From: Coenobita brevimanus
Taxonomy: Eukaryota; Arthropoda; Malacostraca; Decapoda; Coenobitidae
DNA length: 64,000 bases
Assembly: GCA_032717465.1 (NCBI GenBank)
Contig: CM064655.1
Coordinates: forward strand, 15,860,902-15,924,901
Direction of reading: 5' to 3'
The position numbers and the translations under genes were made by a program. The notes below the pieces were generated by a model, which did not search any database, was not told the DNA's origin, and was given only the letters and a program-made list of their open reading frames with translations. Each line of letters opens with the position of its first letter. The stretch's first letter is position 1. Below are positions 46,880 through 58,659 of the stretch, piece after piece.

Positions 46880-47036
46880 CGATGCGGTGAAAACCACGCA
46901 TTTCAGAAACAACAATGTTGACTTGTCGCAGTCAACATGTCTCCTGGTTGAATGCCGCATTCAACATGCATGTTGAAAGCCCGGCAAGTCGCATGCTACA
47001 AGTTGCCTGTGTTGCCCCGGTGGAATCGCGTTACAG

Positions 47037-47862
47037 CTACACGATCCAAGGAAACTCTGGAATCGATATGAAATGGAAGCATTGGAAATATTTTGCCTTA
47101 TTAATGTTAAACAGGAACTAAATACTGGCTACTTTCCTACAGGTACTGAGCCGACCAATCAGCGCAAGGCTACCGTGACGTCATGAAAATACGTTACTCG
47201 TAGTGGGCAGGGTCATCATGACGTCATAGCTGATGAGACTCGAGTTATGTATGGAGTTACATTACAATATTCCTCAAACCTCTCTGAAAATAGCACGGTT
47301 TATTGTAAAACTTCAGTAGCACCATACAAGTACTGTACACTATCTGAATGATTATATCCTGTTTCGATTACATTTTTGTACTACAGCAACCACTGTTTGT
47401 GCACATCGTAAAGAGTGGTTGATTCTGTTCAAATATCTCTTAACTTTGACAAGACAAGTCCTTCCCACATCTCATAAACGTTTAACTTCGGTATTTTACT
47501 AAGGCGATTTTGTGTAGATCTGACAGTATCTCTAGCTCTGGCAGGTCCTCTAAGATGGATAAAATAGTCTAGCGGCATTAACCAGACTATAGCAACCTTT
47601 CGAAAGTAGGATTCTTAAAACTGAATTAATTTAAAACAGTTCGGCGTTGTCCAGACTAAATCAACCCCTAGCAAGTAGGAAGTTTAAACAGTGTGGCGTT
47701 AGCCTTAATTAAGATGCCACTGAGAAAACCAAATCGTTCTCGGGAGCTAGCAGACGACTCCGGGTGTGCAGTCCAAGGCGACTGAGAAAACGGCGGTTTG
47801 TGGTCAGAGGTTCCTCTTGAAGAAAATGCATTGATCCATAATGTCGAAACGAATCAAGTTAG
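47037..47862. other. Unassigned stretch between the two element stacks
   Basis: No gene was recognised. Two TGACGTCA sites lie at 47176-47183 and 47219-47226. 47565-47715 holds two diverged copies of a block reading GGCGTT/GGCATTA...CCAGACTA...CAA(C)C...AAGTAGGA, about 75 bases apart. Confidence 0.45.
47176..47226. promoter_or_regulatory. Pair of CRE-like TGACGTCA sites
   Basis: Two perfect 8-mers, 43 bases apart start to start, in otherwise unassigned DNA. Two copies so close are less likely by chance than one. No adjacent gene was found. Confidence 0.3.
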
Positions 47863-48007
47863 GGTTGCCATACGTCCAGATTTTCTCGGACATGTCCTGC
47901 ATTTAGGTGTCAAAATCTTCGTCCGGGAGGAATTTAAAAATTCTCCAGAAGTCCGAAATTTCAGCTCCCATCACTTTTTCTCGAAAAATTTAATATACCA
48001 TTACACT

Positions 48008-48045
<38 letters not shown>

Positions 48046-48377
48046 CCTTCGTTGTTTTCGTCAGCTGTTAATTGTTGCCAACTTGGCTGGTTTAGTGCTA
48101 GCAGATAGCTAATATGTCCTGCCTTTTCCTGTTGTTCAGAAACGAACTTGTTTTTTATTCCTTCTATAGTGCTGTTATAGCCATAAAATACATGGTAACT
48201 GCACACAATTATCGGCTTAGTTTTCATTCTTACACTGTAGCATTTTTTATTCTCATTATCTTACCCTGCATCTAAGGCCCTTCAGCATTTTTGTCATAAT
48301 CTAGCCAATTCTGTACTTACCTGTTTTTCATTATATTGTAAAAAGATTAAAGACTGTGATACAGTACAGCAGTACTG

Positions 48378-49018
<641 letters not shown>

Positions 49019-49090
<72 letters not shown>
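49019..49090. repeat. (TA)n microsatellite
   Basis: About 36 perfect TA units directly after the right arm of the foldback element. Confidence 0.95.
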
Positions 49091-49092
<2 letters not shown>

Positions 49093-49387
49093 TACTACTG
49101 CATCCATCCATCCATGATCCATCATCCTGACATCTAAGATGAGTGACAAGCCTCACTCATCCCTGAAAGGCGCGATTCCACCGGGGCAACATTTTGGCAA
49201 CATGTGGGATGCTACATTGTCGCATAGGCCAAGTGTGTTCCAACCAGTTCAACACAAGGCAACATGTAGCATGCGACTGTGTGGCATGCAACAGGTGGCA
49301 ACAAGTTGCCCATTGAACGTGACGCATGCGACAAGATTTAGCCTGTTGACTATGGTGGTACCAATCTTAAGGGATTAGCCAAGAACA

Positions 49388-49425
<38 letters not shown>

Positions 49426-49636
49426 TTCTCCGCCAGTCCTAATGCTGTGCCAACACTAGCAAATCTTTCTTCTGTTACATTATTTTCTCTATCTTGTCTC
49501 TTGTTAAGCTAAGATACGGTACTTCAAATTTTTTTTGCATTAGTGCCTTCCTCTTGACGGCGGGCACGCAGCACCACGTCTTTCTATACATCCACACCTT
49601 TTTATAAGTTATTCTGCAGTGTTCTTACCTTATGAG

Positions 49637-52218
49637 TCAAGCTCGTACTGTCCCGTGTCTTAAACCATATTTATCGTACATATCCTTAAATTTGTGAATT
49701 GTTTTTGCACACACTATTTCATTCGGTAGTGCATTCCACTGATCAATTGCTCTGTTTGGGAAACTGAATTTCCTTACGTCTTTATCACCTCTCTTCTTAT
49801 GCAGTTTTTTGCAGTGTCCTCTTGCTGATGCTTCTCCATATGTTAAGTAATCATTTATGTCTATTTTCTCCTTCCCTGATATGCACTTATATAGCATTAT
49901 CATGTCACCTCTTTTCCTTCTCTCCTGTTGTGTTGGTAGATTCAGTTTATTTAGTCTTTCTTCGTAACTTAGGTCCCTTAAGCTTGGTATCCATCTTGTA
50001 GCGGCCCTTTGAACTTTTTCAATCTTGTCTATATGCTTTTTGAGATGAGGACTCCAGACTACTGATGCATATTCCAGGGTGGGTCTAATGAATGATGTTA
50101 TTATCCTTCTTAGCATGTCTTCATTTATGTATGTGAATGCTATTCTCATATTTGCAAGCAGTCAGGTCAGGTGCGGGTAAGGGGATGGGTATGTTATGAT
50201 GTGGCAGGGGTAAACCAGCTCTGCTGTCGGGCCCTGCTGCGGATGTCACTGATTGCATTGCGCAGTTGACCCTTGTGCGGTGTGGTGCGGTGAGGATCTG
50301 TCCGTTCTCCCCTTTGGGGCTAAGATGTGAATGAATGTGTTTAAATGGATGAGTAAATAGAGAGTGTGTCGTCCTGTCTCGGCTACCTCCCTTTCCTTGG
50401 GGGAAGCAGCCTAGGTATATAGATAGATAGTATACATGTTCCGTACCTTCTCGCTGATGTGGTCAGCCGGAGATAGTCTGTTATTGATAATCACCTAGGT
50501 CTTTCTTTCTGATGTGTATAGGGTTTTATTTCCTAACTTATAATCCCAATCAGGTCTTTTTCCACTTTTACTAAACTTGATTACATGACACTTGTCCACA
50601 TTGAATTCCATTTGCCATGTACTACTCCATTCATGAAGTTTATTTAATTCTTCTTGTAGCTAGTAATTCTCCTTTGTATTTTTGCATCATCTGCAAACAT
50701 ATTCAGATAGCTCTCATTTCCAGTGTTACTGTTTATATCATTTATATACACTAAAAACATGATTGGTGCCAGTCACTTCTTTCCATGATGAGTAGTTTCC
50801 TCTTAGTACTGTTCTCATTTCTCTTTTTATGAGAAAGTCTTGCATCCAACAAAACAGTTTTCCTCGAATTCCTCCTTGATGGTACAGTTTCCATAAAAGT
50901 CTTTGGTGTGGTACTGTGTCAAAAGCTTTCTTGAAATCTAAATAGATACTGTCCACCCATCCTTCCCTTTCCTGTATTGTGTTTGTTACTCTGTCATAGT
51001 AGCTCAACAGATTAGTAACACATGATTTTCCTTTTCTGAAACCAAACTGTCTTTCTGTTATCATACTGTGTTCTTCTAGATGATTTACCCAAGCTTTTCT
51101 TATAAGCTTTTCTAATACCTTGCTTACAACACTGGTCAGTGATACTGGTCGGTAGTTGAGTGGATTTTGTCTATTCCTTTCTTGAATAAGGGAATAATAT
51201 TTGCTTTTCCAAATATCAGGTAGTTTACCTTGACTCAAGGATTTCTTGAAAATTAAAAATAATGGTTTACTTAACTCCTTTGCACATTCTCGTAATACCC
51301 AACATGAAATTTCATCAAGGCCACTTGCTTTTCCTCTGTCTAATCTACTTAACTCCTCCTGTATTACTTTTTCTGCTATTTGTATATCTGGTAGTATGTG
51401 TGGACATGCGTGTTCCACATAGTCCCTCTCAAAATTTTTTTCTTCGATAAAAACTAATTGGAAATTCTTATTTAGTGCTTCACAAATATCTTTCTCTTGT
51501 GTATAAGTGATTCCCTCGTCCGTAATGGATTGTATTATATCTTTTACTTTGGTTTTGCTTCTGATGTAGCTGTTAAACAGCTTTGGTTGATCGCTACTTT
51601 TATTTATTATATCCTCCTCAAACTGTTTTTGGGCTTCCCTCCTTATTCTTGTATAGTCGTTTCTTGCCTGTTTGTAATTATTATACGCCCTTTCACTACT
51701 GTCTCTTCTGTATCTATTCCACAACAAATCTCTTCTTTCTTCTGATTTTTTACATTCTGTATTGAACCATTTCTGTATTTTCTTATCTGCTTCTTTGTGC
51801 TGTGGGATGTACTTCTGGACTTCTATTTCATAAAATTCACAGAATTTTTTATATACAGCATTTAAATCTTGTCCTCTAAGCTCATTTTCCCAATCAACTT
51901 CTAAGAAATACTTCTTTAGGTCTTGATAATTTCCCTTTTTATAGTTTAGGCTCTATTTGTAACTGTCATTGCTGTTTACTATGTCATATGCTATCCTGAA
52001 GTTATAATTTAGTACTGCATGATCGCTTTTGCCGAGTGGAGGGTGATATATTAAACTGTCAGTATCATTTTCTTGCCTAGTAAATATTAGATCTAGCACT
52101 GAAGGTACATCAAGTCCTCTATTTCTGGTGGTTTCCCTCACATGTTGCGTTAGGAAAAACTCTTGTACTAGATCCAGGAGCTTTTGGTCCCAACGGCTTT
52201 CTTGGCTAATTATATCTA
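49637..52218 (-). pseudogene. LINE endonuclease-RT polyprotein (copy 2, broken)
   Basis: Pieces on the minus strand: the endonuclease end at 52218-51953 (LDLIFTRQ and PLGKSDHAVL, the SDH box of APE-type endonucleases); RT at 51727-50738 with RGKASGLDEISCW, LNYRPVSLTSVVSKVLE, GFRKGKSCVTNLL and LDFKKAFDTVPHQ; and the C-terminus at 50149-49637 (RPTLEYASVVWSP). An in-frame stop after NDSYK (51953), the GVPQGSV deletion and the insertion at 50163 inactivate it. Confidence 0.85.
50163..50428 (+). mobile_element. Short (GATA)n-tailed insertion in LINE copy 2
   Basis: About 266 bases absent from LINE copy 1, which reads straight across (GCAAGCAGTGTATGCATG on the complement). It ends in TATAGATAGATAG. 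The (GATA)n tail resembles the (TAGA)n tail of the LINE family at 56660-60545, suggesting a SINE mobilised by such a LINE. No convincing pol III boxes were seen. Confidence 0.65.
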
Positions 52219-52225
52219 GAGTGTG

Positions 52226-52397
52226 TGTGTGTTCTTACCTACCTAATTCTTACTTAATTGTATCTTTATAGGAATGAGTCAAGCTCGTACTGTCCCGTGT
52301 CTTAAACCATATTTATCGTACATATCCTTAAATTTGTGAATTGTTTTGGCACACACTATTTCATTCGGTAGTGCATTCCATTGATCAATTGCTCTGT
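52226..52397 (-). mobile_element. CR1/L2-like LINE, 3' end fragment
   Basis: The last ~40 codons and 3' tail of the family, abutting (GT)n at 52211-52225. The other side of that tract is the 5' truncation point of LINE copy 2. Confidence 0.85.
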
Positions 52398-52965
52398 GTT
52401 TTTGTTGAATCGGTGGAAAAGGTTTTGTGGCATTCAACATAAACATTGACAAGTAGCATGCTACATGAAACAGCGATGTTGACTGGTCGCAGTCAACATG
52501 TCTCCTGGTTGAATGCCGCATTCAACATGTTGAAAGCCAGGCAAGTCGCATGCTACATGTTGCCCGTGTTGCCCCGGTGGAAATGCGCCTTGAGTGGCAT
52601 TGCGTGAGCAATAAACCCCAACCATCCCTTAGATATAAACCTGCACAGGCCCAATCCGATTGGAGCGCCTTCTTTAATCTTTTTACAATATATTAGAAAA
52701 AAAAGCAAAGTACAGAATTGGCAAGATGTAAAATGTAACAACTCCTTAGATGCAGGATAAGATTATAAGAATAACAAATGCTGCGGTGTAAAAGTGAAAA
52801 CTATGCCAATAATTGTGTGCAATTACCATTTATTTTATGGCTATAACAGCACTAAGTATGAAAAAAAAAAATCGTGGCTGAACAAGAGGAAAAGGCAGGA
52901 TATTTTGCCAGCTGCTAGCACTAAACCAGCCAAGTTGGCAAACTTACCAACTGACGAAAACAACG

Positions 52966-52969
<4 letters not shown>

Positions 52970-53013
<44 letters not shown>
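52970..53013. repeat. (CT)n microsatellite
   Basis: About 21 CT units. It mirrors the (GA)n at 48009-48042 in the opposite arm of the 0.49-kb inverted repeat. Confidence 0.95.
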
Positions 53014-53017
<4 letters not shown>

Positions 53018-53163
53018 TATCTTTACAGGGTTTTAATAGCATATTAATTTTTTCGAGAAAAAGTGATGGAAGCTGAAATTCCGGACTTTTGAAGATTTTT
53101 TAAAATTCCTCCTGGACTAAATGCAGGACGTGTCCGGGAAAATCCAATCCGGATTCTGCACCT

Positions 53164-53742
53164 TTTGTTGTATATGTACCTGTGTAACTTTCTCAACAAT
53201 AAATATTATCAAATCAAACGAAGCTTTTATTGACAGTTCAGAATCAATTAAAAGTTGCCACACTTAATAATACCCTTGGATGGCGAGTTGCCGGTTTTTT
53301 TTTTTTTTTTTTAAGCAAGATATTTGTATTGGTAAAAAATACACAGGAAATTACTCTCAACCATTTTTTTCCGAAAAAATTGTGCATATACATGAAAAAT
53401 AAGAGCTGAAAAATCACGTGACCCTGAAACGGCCTCTGATTGGTTGTGACATCATTACTCACTGAGGCAGCATAGTCGACTTTGTTTACGTCTAGCCTGC
53501 ATTCACTGCTTATTTCTGACCTCTAAGAATGCCCATTGACAAGGGGAACATATATATATTTTTTTTATAGTGTTTCGTTCCAATGTGTAAGAGCACAAAC
53601 AAAACCATACTTGGGAAATTATTCCTCTGTGTACCAGACAATGAGAATAAACGAAAGCAGTGGTGGCCGGCTGCTCATCGGAAGTTCCCAGTGCTGGAAT
53701 GGTCTTTGCTGTTGTGAAGACATTATTTTCTTCACCATATAG
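53164..53742. other. Unassigned stretch
   Basis: T-run at 53294-53313. No gene recognised. Confidence 0.4.
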
Positions 53743-54165
53743 GTTCACACACACCTAATTATCTGAGATTCAGTCAAAAACTATGCTTAATTTTACTTAA
53801 TAGAAAATTAGGATTCTAAGCGAAAACGTGCTAAGTTAGCGAGTATTTCTACTTAAGATCGCCAGCAAACTTTGACAGACTTCTATTTTGTACAAATACT
53901 AATTTTCAGTGCAAATAAATTTATTTGCATGTTCAACTGATATTTATACAAAGTAAAAGTCTACCAAGGCAAGTTGTTGAGCTAAAGGAGACACTTCCGT
54001 TAACTTTGGCACGTTTCCGCTCAGAATCCGTTTTTTTTTTTTTTTTTTTTTAATTTGACCGGATTTCAGATTAGGTGTGTATGAACCTATATAGTGATAA
54101 AATCTATAACACCAATTAAAAGTGCGGATTCAGTGCTGACTCGGTAAATGACTACCGTATGAAGT
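53743..54165. mobile_element. TIR element, copy 2 (no LINE insert)
   Basis: Same family as 7605-8835. Shared blocks include ACCTAATTATCTGA, AAACGTGCTAA-GTTAGC, AAATTTATTTGCATGTT and GGTAAATGAC. The left outer end is missing. A T-run of ~22 lies at 54031-54051. It supplies the approximate empty site for the LINE inserted in copy 1. Confidence 0.6.
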
Positions 54166-54810
54166 TCAGTCACGCACTGATACTGTTCTTTCAGAAAACT
54201 GGTAATGAAGAGGTCAAATATTAATAATTCATAAGCATAATACCAATATAAACTCACACAACTGATACTGTTCGCCATAAATTAAACACTTTCCATCTCA
54301 TGAGGGGGTACAAGCAGCGCTTGGGAATAGTGTAATAGTGTAGCCGTAAGCTACTTTAGTCGATTTCACAGCAATTTACGTACGTAACAGGTACCATCCA
54401 TTTACACCATGAAAAGTATTCCTTCACAACATACCTGAATGGGGTAGTCTGGATCTACGGTGGTCATGTAGGTAAATATCTTGACAACTATTATCACTGT
54501 TACTGGTGATGGATTGGAGCGTCGTCTGCGGTATGAATACTGACGTCATTGCCAATATGGCGGCTGCTTCCCTCCAGCCGCAAAGAAGTGAAGTTATCAC
54601 GTCTTGATCAGGGCAACTGATGAATTAAATTAAAAGATACATATACCATACGCTTCTATGTACATGGCAGAGTGCACCTGCCATGTTTACCCAGACTCGG
54701 AAACACGTCTACTGGCTTTGATGAGCTTAGCTTGCCACCAATTAGTTGTCAAAATGGAAGGCTTCGTGTGTGTGTGTGTGTGTATACAGTATATAGAGAG
54801 ATAGATTTAT

Positions 54811-54886
<76 letters not shown>

Positions 54887-55149
54887 TGATAACAAGGAAA
54901 AGGAAACATGAAATATCACGAGCACTTTCGGGTATTCACGTCTTCAAGGGAAAGCGTTCGGGATATTTCATGGAATTGGAAATGTTTATTATTGTGAAAG
55001 GTACAGAGTGCGAAACGTGGTAGAATTTAGGCATTCGATGGATATTTCATGTATCCTTTTCACCGTGGATATCAGTATATTTATGATTCAAGTGTTAGGT
55101 GATTCCATTGCACAGAGAGAGAGAAATGGATAGACTGATAGATATATTC
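54166..55149. other. Unassigned stretch with microsatellites
   Basis: No gene recognised. (TG)n at 54768-54782 and a long (TA)n at 54815-54884. 54905-54975 holds CACGAGCACTTTCGGGTATT and a CTTCAAGG block, a common theme of arthropod repeats. Confidence 0.4.
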
Positions 55150-55162
55150 ATCATCATCATCG

Positions 55163-56240
55163 GGACCTACTTTCCCACCCTAGGGCAGCGTGAGGAGTAG
55201 CAACGTCAAGACAGCCCAAGTTTGCCCAATCCAATAGGCCACGCTTCCACCCACTCATCATTCAAGCCCGCAGAAACCTGGCTTCATCTGACAGACCAAA
55301 AAGGTTTCCACCACGTACCGGTACTGTAGCAGTAGCTTCACATATACTTATCCGACAGAGTCAATCTGAACACTGTCACGTTAAAATGGGGTGCCCTGGT
55401 AGTACAGTTCACCACACAAAATTAATGCAGCCAGCTTGATCTCGTGCCAATCCCTTAGCCTCAACAACTTTCACACCACTGTTCCTCACACACTCATCCA
55501 CCATATCCCTCCAGCTAAGAGCATACCTCGCCTTCTCCCTTCAAAATCGCTCTGATATACCTTTTCCACCACTGTTGTTATCCATTCTCTCCACATGACC
55601 ATACCATCTCAGTACAGACTCTTGAAGTTTGGTGTCCACAGACCTTCTCACTCCACATCTTTCGCGAATCACATTATTCAGTACTCCATCCACTCTCTGT
55701 ACTCCAAATACATTCCTCTGCGTGCCCATCTCAACTCTTCTTACTCTTGACTTCTTTTTCATGTCACACCACAGTCTCACACCCATAGGTTAAAGTTGGC
55801 ACTAACACTCATTAACGTAAACCTCGCACAGCTGCATCACACAAGACTGTTTCTTATCAAGGCCTTCATAGCACCAGCTACTTACCTTCCTTGTGTCACT
55901 ACCTTCCACTGCTTTTGCAAACTTTCCTCTCTTTTCTATCACTTATCCAGGTACATCACACTGGGAGTCACCTTCTCACTCAAAAAAGATGACTTTACTC
56001 TTTCTACATTTACTCTCGAAGCAGGGCATTCACATCTACAATACTCTACAGTAGACTAGTCTGCCAAGCTCTTATCCTATATCTGCAAGCAGTACTGCAT
56101 CATCAGCATGCATCAGATATGAAATATTCCATCCATCACCATTCATTATCAATGCCATCCCTCCCATTCTTTCACATTTTGTTTCACTTTTGTAAAACTC
56201 AAGTTCCCTCTTAGCATTTTGTAACTATCCAGAACATAAT
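55163..56240 (-). mobile_element. Decayed LINE with (ATC)n at its 3' side
   Basis: The minus strand reads degenerate RT: a catalytic box HADDAVLLAD near 56090-56120, preceded by a MGGMALIMN-like stretch, then the C-terminal block at 55786-55541 (LRWYGHVERMDNN). Many stops. Same family as 7885-8600. (ATC)n at 55150-55162 lies at the 3' side. Confidence 0.7.
55541..55786 (-). pseudogene. LINE RT C-terminal remnant
   Basis: About 81 codons with RLWCDMKKKSRVRRVEM and LRWYGHVERMDNN, closely parallel to 8143-8490. It is the most intact part of the element at 55163-56240. The frame is lost just after the motif. Confidence 0.7.
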
Positions 56241-56266
56241 ATGTTTTGTTTCAAGAAGAGTTGACT

Positions 56267-56300
<34 letters not shown>

Positions 56301-56655
56301 GTGTCCGACTCTGGGCATAGGCTTCACAGCCTGCTATCAAGGCCCAGCAGTCCTCCTACATACCATACACCTCTACATAATAAACATAACAAGGACCTGC
56401 ATTAGTCTCGCAATATTCTGCCAGTTTCCTCACCCTATATAAGTTTTCTTATGTCTTTTTATCACACCTTTATCAACCAGAAGAGTTTTTCCAATACTTC
56501 AGTGAAATACAGTGGGTATGTTTACTTTCTAATACTGTGGAAAATGACAGTTACATGCTTGTAACAATGAAGGACTTTGTTGCCTTTACTTCTTAACTTT
56601 ACCCAAAGTTTATTTTCTTTTGTCCCCCAAAAGGTGGAAAAAAGTACTTGCACAC
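56241..56655. other. Unassigned stretch
   Basis: Long T-run at 56272-56297. No gene recognised. The LINE leader begins near the right edge. Confidence 0.4.
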
Positions 56656-56880
56656 TACAGTATAAAGCCACTGACTGGTTATTACTGGCTGTAAACCAGC
56701 AAAACATTTACAACGCTGGGTGGTGACCCTGTAACCGACCAAAACATGTTCCCTACATGACAATAAATTGTTGTCGGAGGGATAGTGCCCCTCCTTAGAG
56801 AACACCCAACTAAATATACAAACAAGAAACCTCGGACGAGGACTGGCTAACAGGTGACGACTGAGGAATGATCAAAGGAC

Positions 56881-57223
56881 ATGGTACGGATTGCAGCATG
56901 GAACGTAAGGGGTGTGAATGATGAGGTGAGATTGTCCAGGTGCTTCAGGGTGCAAAAGTGGACATATGTCCACACACACTGCAGCCTGAGCACCCTCATA
57001 CCTACTCTTCGTGGCATTCAACAGCATCCCATTTACTCCATTGAGAGGTGAGAGAGTGGGAGTATGGATGGGGCATATGCATAGGAGCAGGTTAGAGTAT
57101 GAGGGCAAAAGAAGGAGTATGTATTATTGTGTGCAAGAGATGAAAGGAGAATATAAAACAGTATGGATCACATGGCTCAAGGATTTTGTGGGTAAGATTG
57201 AAAGTAGGACTACAAATGTGGGC

Positions 57224-57274
<51 letters not shown>

Positions 57275-58583
57275 CACCACCGCAACAATGTGCAAGTAGA
57301 GTGAAAGAAGAGTTCCGAGCAAATGTGGAAGTGTGCATGGAAAAGTTTGGAAGGAATGAGAGTATTTTTAATTGGAGATATGAATGGTGAAGTAGGGAAT
57401 GCAAAGGAGGATGGAGTAGTTGGTGAGTGGGATGCGCCTGCAGAAGTGGATGAGAATGGCAGTGCTCTGGTGGACATTCATGTGGGGAGGGGTTTGGTGA
57501 TGGCCTATACCTTCTTTAGGCACAAAATAATCAACAGGTCTATGTTGCGAGTGATGAGAAGGGTGGGTGGTGAACCGAATGAATGGAAGACAGTGATTGA
57601 TTACACGTGTGTGGATGACAGAATGAGAAAGTGTGTCATGGACGCAAGAGCATAAAGAGGTTGGGGTTGTGGACTTTCTGACCACCACTCGATGATGGTG
57701 AAAGTCAAGGTTCAAATGCAGTGGAGGAATAGGAGGAGGGAAGGACAGGTGGAAGTAGTCCATACAAGGAGGGTAGAAAGGTTGCAAGAGTATGGAAAAA
57801 TGGCAGAATATAAAAGTGGAGGAGCAATTGGGTAAATATGATTTGGAGCTGATGAGGGAGGTGGAAGGTGTGTGCAAGATATTCACAGAAGAAATCTGTG
57901 CAGCAAGTGAGGTGTGGGGTGAAGAGAAGACGAAAAGGGGTGCAAGGAACAGCATGGTGGAATGAAGAGAGAGACAAACTGTGGCACAAAAGAAAAAAGC
58001 ATATAGTGAGTGGAAGAAGTAGCAGGGACGTGGAGGAAGCTGAGAAACGGAGGAGAGAGTTATACGTAGAGAGGAAGAGAGAGGTGAGAAGCTTAGTAAG
58101 AGAGAGTAAGAAGAGAGTGGACAAGTAATTTGGAAGAAATCTGAATGTAAAATGAAGGGAATGTAAGAAAATATTCTGGAAAGAGGTTCAGAGAAATAGG
58201 CAGGATAATAAAGAAGTTAGTCAGGGAATGAAAGATAAAAATGGTAGATTGCTAGTGGAGAAGGGAGAAAAAGTGAGCAGATGGAGAAAACACTTTAAGG
58301 AACTGCTGAACATTGAGAATGAAAGTAATGAGAGTATAACCGGATGGGGAATGGCTGGGAGAAGGAGGGAGGTGAGAAGGAAGATATCAGTATGATGGAA
58401 GTAGTGGAAACAATGAAGAAAGTCAAAATGGGGAGAGCCCTAGGAATTCATGGAGTGTGTGGTGAAATTCTGAACCACGGGGAAGAGACAGTAGTAGAAT
58501 GGATATGGAAGATGTGCAGATTGGCCTGGGAGGATGGTAAAGTCCCAGAGGATTGGAAGTCAGGTATAATTACTCACCTGTAG
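56881..58583 (+). pseudogene. LINE endonuclease and N-terminal RT remnant
   Basis: Contains VRIAAWNVRG at the start, then FLIGDMNGEVG (endonuclease GDFN-like box) and DENGSALVDI in 57323-57655. Later 58344-58583 carries MMEVVETMKKVKMGRA (the K-x-GKAPG region, decayed) and VPEDWKSGIITHL. The stretch 57700-58340 has many stops. Minus-strand open frames over the same bases are shadows. Confidence 0.75.
57229..57272. repeat. (TG)n microsatellite
   Basis: About 21 TG units inside the endonuclease remnant. Confidence 0.95.
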
Positions 58584-58659
58584 AAAGGAAAAGGGGAAAA
58601 AGAAGTATGAGATAATCATAGGAGCATTTTGTTTCTACGTAGGATACTCACAGACACTA

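Larger units (their letters stand above)
37064..46905 (-). mobile_element. Ty3/Gypsy LTR retrotransposon (9.84 kb)
   Basis: A complete minus-strand element. The 5-bp target duplication GAAAC lies at 37059-37063 and 46906-46910. LTRs of 2210 and 2208 bp read TG...CA on the minus strand and differ at few positions (3 mismatches in the ~230 bases compared). Internal order is PBS, gag, protease-RT-RNase H-integrase, then a third ORF that enters the 3' LTR. pol carries two internal stops, so this copy needs help or is dead. The protease-RT-RH-integrase order places it in Ty3/Gypsy. It is inserted in the TIR element that spans 35393-47030. Confidence 0.93.
44698..46905 (-). repeat. 5' LTR of the Gypsy element
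   Basis: 2208 bp, partner of 37064-39273. Its 36-bp array (46057-46586) has a 2-bp loss in one unit near 46400 that breaks the repeat frame. An ATG five bases from the LTR end (46901) opens 186 codons in the ORF3 frame. A second open frame, 46212-45757, covers the last repeats and the C-terminal Pro/Arg-rich part. Confidence 0.93.
35393..47030. mobile_element. TIR element (copy 1) holding nested insertions
   Basis: The left end GCGCGATTCCACC and the right end GGTGGAATCGCG are inverted. TTACAG lies directly outside both ends (35387-35392 and 47031-47036), consistent with a target duplication. Internal text full of CAACATGT / GCATGC blocks matches copy 2 at 49170-52588. Nested inside are a tRNA-derived SINE, two CR1-like LINE ends and the 9.84-kb Gypsy element. 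No transposase was found, so the element is non-autonomous. Its superfamily was not recognised. Confidence 0.6.
49628..52218 (-). mobile_element. CR1/L2-like LINE, copy 2
   Basis: The longest copy of the family here. On the minus strand it starts next to (AC)n at about 52219, inside the endonuclease domain, and runs to the 3' end at 49628. It contains a short insertion (50163-50428) and loses ~25 bases around the GVPQGSV box (near 50772). The 3' tail unit seen in other copies is missing. Confidence 0.85.
49170..52588. mobile_element. TIR element (copy 2), split by LINE copy 2
   Basis: Ends GCGCGATTCCACCGGGGCAAC and GTTGCCCCGGTGGAAATGCGC, matching copy 1 at 35393-47030. The left half shows the same CAACATGT / GCATGC text as 35393-35560. 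The right half (52398-52588) matches 36990-37063 plus 46911-47030. No clean target duplication was found. Confidence 0.65.

Noticed and set aside
57124..58124. Minus-strand Pro/Ser/His-rich frames
   Set aside because: Shadows of the plus-strand LINE endonuclease and RT remnant, including a (TG)n tract read as Thr-His repeats.
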